A stretch of 64,000 bases of DNA from Bin5 sp965116395 (GTDB lineage: Bacteria > Chloroflexota > Anaerolineae > Caldilineales > Caldilineaceae), in assembly GCA_965116395.1 (NCBI GenBank), contig OZ220684.1, positions 372,001-436,000 of the forward strand, in the 5' to 3' direction. The notes beneath the pieces were generated by a model. The model did no database searches. It had not been told where the DNA came from and saw only the letters and a program-made list of their open reading frames with translations. This document shows, in pieces, positions 60,144 through 64,000 of the stretch (positions are counted from its first letter, which is position 1; the number at the start of each line of letters is the position of its first letter). A program made the translations under genes and the position numbers.

Positions 60144-61793
60144 ATGAAACGCTATCCTTTAGCTGTACTGTTTATTGTCTTAGGCCTGTTGGTTACAGCC
60201 TGCGTCGCGCCGACGCCAGCCGGCGGTGGAGCGACGGGCGCCGAGCAGGAAGCTGAGATGGAATCTGCTGAAATGCAGACTCTACGGTACGGCATGATCC
60301 AGTCCATGAAGACATTTGACCCGGCGCGTGAAGGGGGTTTTGGCCGCTTCATTATGCAGCATGTGTGGCTGCCGCCATTCGTTGCGGACCCGCAAGCAAA
60401 TCTGACACCAGGTACATGCACATCGTACGACGTCAGCGAAGATGGGACGACGTACACACTGCACGTGAATCCTGAAGTCAAATGGTCGGATGGAAGTCAG
60501 TTCACGGCTGGCGACATCAAAGCCTGGTTCGAGTATATCGTGAATCCTGAGAACACGGCAGGCTGGGTGCCGCCGAATTACGGCGGGATCGTAGGCTATG
60601 ATGCGGCGCGCGAGGGCACTGCCACCGAGATGGAAGGTCTGGTAGTCGTAGACGAGTTTACCTTGGAGATCAATCTGAAAGAGGCTGATCCACTGTTTGT
60701 ATACAAGGTGCTTGCCAACTATAACTCTGCCACGGCCAAAGCGGAACAGGCCTGGGCGGACCTGAATGGGGAGTGGTGGACGAATGATCCGCTGGTAACC
60801 GGGCCCTATACGATCGAATCCTGGGATGATGACGTGATGAGCTACGTCTATGTGCCCAACGCGAACTACTGGGGCGACAACAAGGCCTCTTTGCGGATCG
60901 AGGTAACGTCGGTGCTTGCTGAGGAAACGCTCAGCCTGATGTATGAGAACGACCAGTTTGACATTGTCATCTTTACCGGCGCGGCCGGAGATGCGTTGTC
61001 GCTGAAGTATCCGGGTGATGTCGTACCGATGAACTACAAGTACAGCAATATCTGGGGATTCAATCCGAACCTAGCGCCGATGGACGATCCGCTGGTGCGG
61101 CGGGCGCTGATCCACGCCATTGATCACGAGCGCATTGTGCAGGTCATATACGGAGACACTAAGGATCCAGCGGCTGGTCCGATCTATCCGGGCCTGACCG
61201 GCCATCGCGCTGAGATTTTCGAAATGGCCGGCGCGTTGCAGTATGACCCCGAATTGGCAAAGGAGGAGTTAGCCCAGTCCAGCTACGGTTCGGCGGAAAA
61301 CCTGCCCAAACTCAATCTAGCGTTGGGGACACCTGATGCGGAGTGGGTTCGCGGCATGGAAATGATCCTGGAGATGTGGCGCGACACGCTGGGCATTACG
61401 AACGTGGAAACGAAGCCATGGTGGAATGATTGGGCACAGGGCGCTGCCAGGGCCGACGTCGTCCATATGGGCGGTTTTGGCTGGGGAACTTTGCCGGACG
61501 CTGGACATGCAGTGTGGCGGGCGGCTTACACTGGCAACGCTATGAGCAGAATCAAGTACAGCAATCCGGAAGTGGACGCGCTGCTTGACGAGGCAATGTC
61601 TCTCAGCCGCACCGATCCTCGATTCCTGGAGTTGGTCCATGAGGCGGAGAGTTTGTACCTGGAAGACTATGTTTGGAAGCCATTCTTCGTGGTTTCCTAT
61701 TCCTGGCACGCGAAGCCTTGGGTGCAGGGCCTTCAGGGTACCTGGTACAACAACTGGTACAACATTGAAGAGGTAACATTGGCCGACCACTAG
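60144..61793 (+). CDS. ABC importer solute-binding lipoprotein (SBP family 5), locus 6
   Basis: This 549-residue lipid-anchored binding protein has lipobox VTAC (Cys20), a short Pro/Gly/Ala linker and an acidic Met stretch. The start of the mature fold, LRYGMIQSMKTFDPAREGG followed by FGRFIMQHVWLPPF, is close to the two locus 4 binding proteins, which fits the shared permease subfamily of loci 1, 4 and 6. Later blocks are HVNPEVKWSDGSQFTAGDIKA near 110 and PLVRRALIHAIDHERIV near 320. An ATG six codons upstream (60126) is in frame, but the GGGGGAGG site and the signal peptide favour 60144. Confidence 0.9.
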   Translation: MKRYPLAVLFIVLGLLVTACVAPTPAGGGATGAEQEAEMESAEMQTLRYGMIQSMKTFDPAREGGFGRFIMQHVWLPPFVADPQANLTPGTCTSYDVSEDGTTYTLHVNPEVKWSDGSQFTAGDIKAWFEYIVNPENTAGWVPPNYGGIVGYDAAREGTATEMEGLVVVDEFTLEINLKEADPLFVYKVLANYNSATAKAEQAWADLNGEWWTNDPLVTGPYTIESWDDDVMSYVYVPNANYWGDNKASLRIEVTSVLAEETLSLMYENDQFDIVIFTGAAGDALSLKYPGDVVPMNYKYSNIWGFNPNLAPMDDPLVRRALIHAIDHERIVQVIYGDTKDPAAGPIYPGLTGHRAEIFEMAGALQYDPELAKEELAQSSYGSAENLPKLNLALGTPDAEWVRGMEMILEMWRDTLGITNVETKPWWNDWAQGAARADVVHMGGFGWGTLPDAGHAVWRAAYTGNAMSRIKYSNPEVDALLDEAMSLSRTDPRFLELVHEAESLYLEDYVWKPFFVVSYSWHAKPWVQGLQGTWYNNWYNIEEVTLADH

Positions 61794-61822
61794 CATTTGG
61801 GCCTGAATGGATTGGCACGAAA

Positions 61823-61853
61823 GGAGGCTGGTTCTTGATAAGAACCAGCCTCC
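61823..61853 (+). terminator. Hairpin after locus 6 binding protein
   Basis: A perfect 14-bp stem (GGAGGCTGGTTCTT, 61823-61836, with its complement 61840-61853) has a 3-base loop GAT. There is no T-run. It is the longest perfect stem among the binding-protein hairpins of this window. Confidence 0.65.
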
Positions 61854-61933
61854 ACGTTGACCATCTTTCTTGTATGGCGAGACTTGGTTCCTGACAGGGG
61901 CATAGGTTAAGCGGAGAAATATAATGTGCCCCG

Positions 61934-61961
61934 GAATCTCGCGGTAGCAAGCGCGGGATTC
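61934..61961 (+). terminator. Second hairpin before locus 6 permeases
   Basis: GAATCTCGCG (61934-61943) pairs with CGCGGGATTC (61952-61961) with one G-U pair. It is followed by TCCTTTGTTCTGG. It may be a weak terminator or a further processing structure in the long gap. Confidence 0.5.
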
Positions 61962-62076
61962 TCCTTTGTTCTGGTCTTCGTTACTCGCCAGTCAGTGTAA
62001 GGAAATGCCTCAGAGAACGAACAGGGGAATAGAGTCAGCCGGTTTCGTTCTGCAAGCGTGACGAGGAGAATGCAGA

Positions 62077-63015
62077 TTGCTCAAATACCTGATAATGCGA
62101 GTGCTCGGCATCATCCCCATGCTACTCGTGGTTCTTGTGATCATCTTCACTCTGGGCCACCTAGCTCCTGGCGACCCAATCGAGATGATGTATGAGAGTA
62201 TGGAGACGGTGGTCGCGACGGAGGAGATGGTAGATCGGGCGCGGGCGCGACTCGGTCTTGATCAGCCGCTGCACGTGCAATTCATCCGATATGTGAGCAA
62301 CGTTTTCCGAGGTGACTTGGGCGATTCAATTGTTCGCAGCCGGCCGGTGTTGGGAATGATTCTGAAAGTTTTCCCAATTTCTGCCCAGGTGGGGTTGTTG
62401 GCCTTCGTGGCTCTGGTTGTTACCGGTGTTCCACTAGGTGTGTTGGCGGCCGTCAAACAGAACACGGCGGTGGACTATTTCATCGTCGGGGGGAGTCTTT
62501 TCCTGCGCACGGTACCCGTGTATGTACTCGCACCTCTGCTGTTCATCATTTTGGTGCTCAGGTTGGACGTTATGAATGTTCCCTACGGATGGAAAGGAAT
62601 CACGCACCCGAATGTAATAATGCCGACTCTAATGTTGATCCTGTTTCCACTGGCGGTTGTGATCAGGCAGATGAGAGTCGGCATTCTGGAAGTCGCGGAA
62701 AACGACTACGTTCGCACCGCACGGGCTAAAGGGCTCAGGGAACGACAGGTCATTCTGGGCCATGTCATGCGCAACGCCATCACACCGGTCGTAACCTCGC
62801 TGGGACTCATCGTGACAGGGCTGATAACCGGTTCGGTTTTTGTAGAGCAGATATTCGGTATTCCCGGATATGGCAACTTGTTCGTTACGTCGCTCATTCA
62901 ACGTGACTATCCGCTGATGATGGGCTGCACACTCTTTGGGGCATTTCTCATTATGATGAGCAACCTGATCGTGGACTTCGTTTACCCGTTCCTGGATCCC
63001 AGAGTGACGCTGTGA
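62077..63015 (+). CDS. ABC importer permease, DppB/OppB type, locus 6
   Basis: This 312-residue inner-membrane permease starts at TTG behind a GAGGAG site. The lead is (M)LKYLIMRVLGIIPMLLVVL (helix 1), then LGLDQPLHVQFIRYVSNVF near residue 65, MNVPYGWKGITHPNVIMPT before the coupling loop, the loop DYVRTARAKGLRERQVILGH near residue 210 and the C-terminus FLDPRVTL. The GWKG block groups it with loci 1 and 4. Its stop overlaps the next permease start in a GTGA, so translation is coupled. Confidence 0.92.
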   Translation: MLKYLIMRVLGIIPMLLVVLVIIFTLGHLAPGDPIEMMYESMETVVATEEMVDRARARLGLDQPLHVQFIRYVSNVFRGDLGDSIVRSRPVLGMILKVFPISAQVGLLAFVALVVTGVPLGVLAAVKQNTAVDYFIVGGSLFLRTVPVYVLAPLLFIILVLRLDVMNVPYGWKGITHPNVIMPTLMLILFPLAVVIRQMRVGILEVAENDYVRTARAKGLRERQVILGHVMRNAITPVVTSLGLIVTGLITGSVFVEQIFGIPGYGNLFVTSLIQRDYPLMMGCTLFGAFLIMMSNLIVDFVYPFLDPRVTL

Positions 63016-64000
63016 CGAACCACGCCTCGAACCACGAGGACGAGCAGTCTTCGTCAGAAATCAGGCGCAGAATTCTTGCTGAAGAGCTTGAGGAGCCGAG
63101 AACCGGCCAAAGAGGTCTGTGGAGCGACGCCTTCAGGAGATTGCTCCGCAACCGTCTGTCCCTGATCGGCCTCATTGTCGTCCTCATCACCTACGCGACT
63201 GCTCTTGCAGGGCCATACCTTGCGCCGTACGACCACCTGGACCAGAATCTCGACCAGATAGGCATGCCGCCCAATGCAGAGCACTGGTTGGGTACGGATG
63301 ACGTTGGCCGCGACTATTTCAGTCGACTGCTGCACGCCATGCGGACGGCGGTATTGATATCGATTCTTGTGCCTCTCCTGACCCTGGTAATTGGAGTGAC
63401 GCTTGGCACGGTCAGCGCTTATTCGGGAAGGGCAGTTGACAACACGATAATGCGCCTGGCCGATGTCGTTATGACTATCCCCACTATTCTTTTCGCTGCA
63501 TTGATAAATACCTCGATTGCCGAACCGTTGGAAGCTGTTATGGCGGCGTTGCAAGACCAGACGGGGTGGAGATTCCTAACCAATACGGTCTATGTGGACT
63601 ATCTGATTGTGTTCAGTGCTCTGTCGCTTATCTCGTGGCCAGGGGAGGCGCGTCTGATCCGCGGACAGATTCTTTCGCTGCGAGAACAGGACTATGTGCT
63701 TGCGGCTCGTTCCGTTGGAGCTACCAACCAGCAGATTATGCTCAAGCACCTGGTTCCCAATTCCCTGGGCCCGGTCATTGTAAGTTTCACGTTCAGTATG
63801 TCCAGCGCCATGATCCTCGAGGCTTCACTCAGCTATCTTGGCATCGGAATACAGCCGCCGGGCGCCAGTTTGGGATCCATGATTAACAGGTCGATGCCAT
63901 CCTGGCGGACGTGGCCGCACTTGATTGCGATCCCGGCGATCGTTTTGGGTATTGTAACGCTGGCGATCAACTTCCTGGGAGATGGCCTCAACGACGCACT
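63012..64000 (+). CDS. ABC importer permease, DppC/OppC type, locus 6 (3' end cut by window edge)
   Basis: A GTG at 63012 overlaps the preceding stop (GTGA) and opens a frame of 329 codons that leaves the window. The long acidic N-terminus (HEDEQSSSEIRRRILAEEL) leads to LWSDAFRRLLRNRLSLIGL. Further blocks are EHWLGTDDVGRDYFSRLLHA near residue 95, the roughly 24-residue insertion shared with loci 1 and 4, the coupling loop DYVLAARSVGATNQQIMLKH near residue 227 and FLGDGLNDAL at the edge. Only a few C-terminal residues are missing. Genes to the right of the window are needed to see whether ATPases follow. Confidence 0.9.
   Translation, partial: MTNHASNHEDEQSSSEIRRRILAEELEEPRTGQRGLWSDAFRRLLRNRLSLIGLIVVLITYATALAGPYLAPYDHLDQNLDQIGMPPNAEHWLGTDDVGRDYFSRLLHAMRTAVLISILVPLLTLVIGVTLGTVSAYSGRAVDNTIMRLADVVMTIPTILFAALINTSIAEPLEAVMAALQDQTGWRFLTNTVYVDYLIVFSALSLISWPGEARLIRGQILSLREQDYVLAARSVGATNQQIMLKHLVPNSLGPVIVSFTFSMSSAMILEASLSYLGIGIQPPGASLGSMINRSMPSWRTWPHLIAIPAIVLGIVTLAINFLGDGLNDA

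Noticed and set aside
1..64000. tRNA, rRNA or known riboswitch
   Set aside because: I looked through the gaps and found no cloverleaf, rRNA segment or recognised aptamer. A covariance-model scan would be needed to rule out all small RNAs.

Overview
The window is 64 kb of a GC-rich bacterial chromosome. It is almost entirely about six tandem uptake-and-catabolism loci built on ABC importers of the peptide/nickel/opine (Opp/Dpp) type. The style suggests an uncultured Chloroflexota bacterium, probably Anaerolineae/Caldilineaceae. Seven solute-binding lipoproteins share an N-terminal pattern of lipobox Cys, a short Ala/Pro stretch and an acidic Met-rich linker. The neighbours are sulfatases, sialidase-like propellers, Gfo/Idh/MocA oxidoreductases, luciferase-like monooxygenases and amidohydrolases. 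This assignment is inferred from protein style; no rRNA or marker gene is present. I saw no tRNA, rRNA, CRISPR array, transposase or phage gene.

Layout. A minus-strand sialidase-like gene runs off the left edge. Locus 1 (1.1-12.0 kb) is the only complete importer (binding protein, two permeases, two ATPases), followed by a sialidase-like propeller, a flavin monooxygenase, a ThDP enzyme and an HpcH/HpaI aldolase. Locus 2 (12.3-19.5 kb) has a binding protein, two permeases, a large deacetylase-like protein and a class V aminotransferase. Locus 3 (20.2-31.2 kb) has a binding protein, two permeases, a second class V aminotransferase, an unrecognised probable alpha/alpha-barrel protein, twin sulfatases and an F420/FMN-type oxidoreductase. 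A minus-strand pair (31.2-33.0 kb) holds a MocA-like oxidoreductase and a PD-(D/E)XK-like orphan, beside repeat-rich DNA and a lone FAD oxidoreductase. Locus 4 (35.3-44.0 kb) has two tandem binding proteins, two permeases, two MocA-like dehydrogenases and a jelly-roll-like protein. Locus 5 (44.5-59.9 kb) has a Tat-type binding protein, two permeases, twin propeller proteins, a class III aminotransferase, a fused double amidohydrolase, a DegT-type aminotransferase, three more amidohydrolase-fold proteins and an M14-like peptidase. Locus 6 starts at 60.1 kb and its second permease runs off the right edge.

How the genes work together. Each binding protein probably captures a sugar- or glycan-derived oligomer, or an amino-modified compound. 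Permeases import it and the downstream enzymes desulfate, deacetylate, oxidise, transaminate or hydrolyse it. Only locus 1 encodes ATPases, so the other five permease pairs must borrow ATPases from locus 1 or from elsewhere in the genome. Every binding-protein gene is followed directly by a strong hairpin before the next gene, probably to keep binding-protein mRNA in excess over permease mRNA.

Most unusual feature: in locus 5 a catalytically dead amidohydrolase domain is fused to an intact one (52788-54308). The same dead-plus-intact pairing occurs as two overlapping separate genes 1.4 kb downstream (55663-57169). This suggests an obligate pseudoenzyme-enzyme partnership in a pathway I do not recognise.
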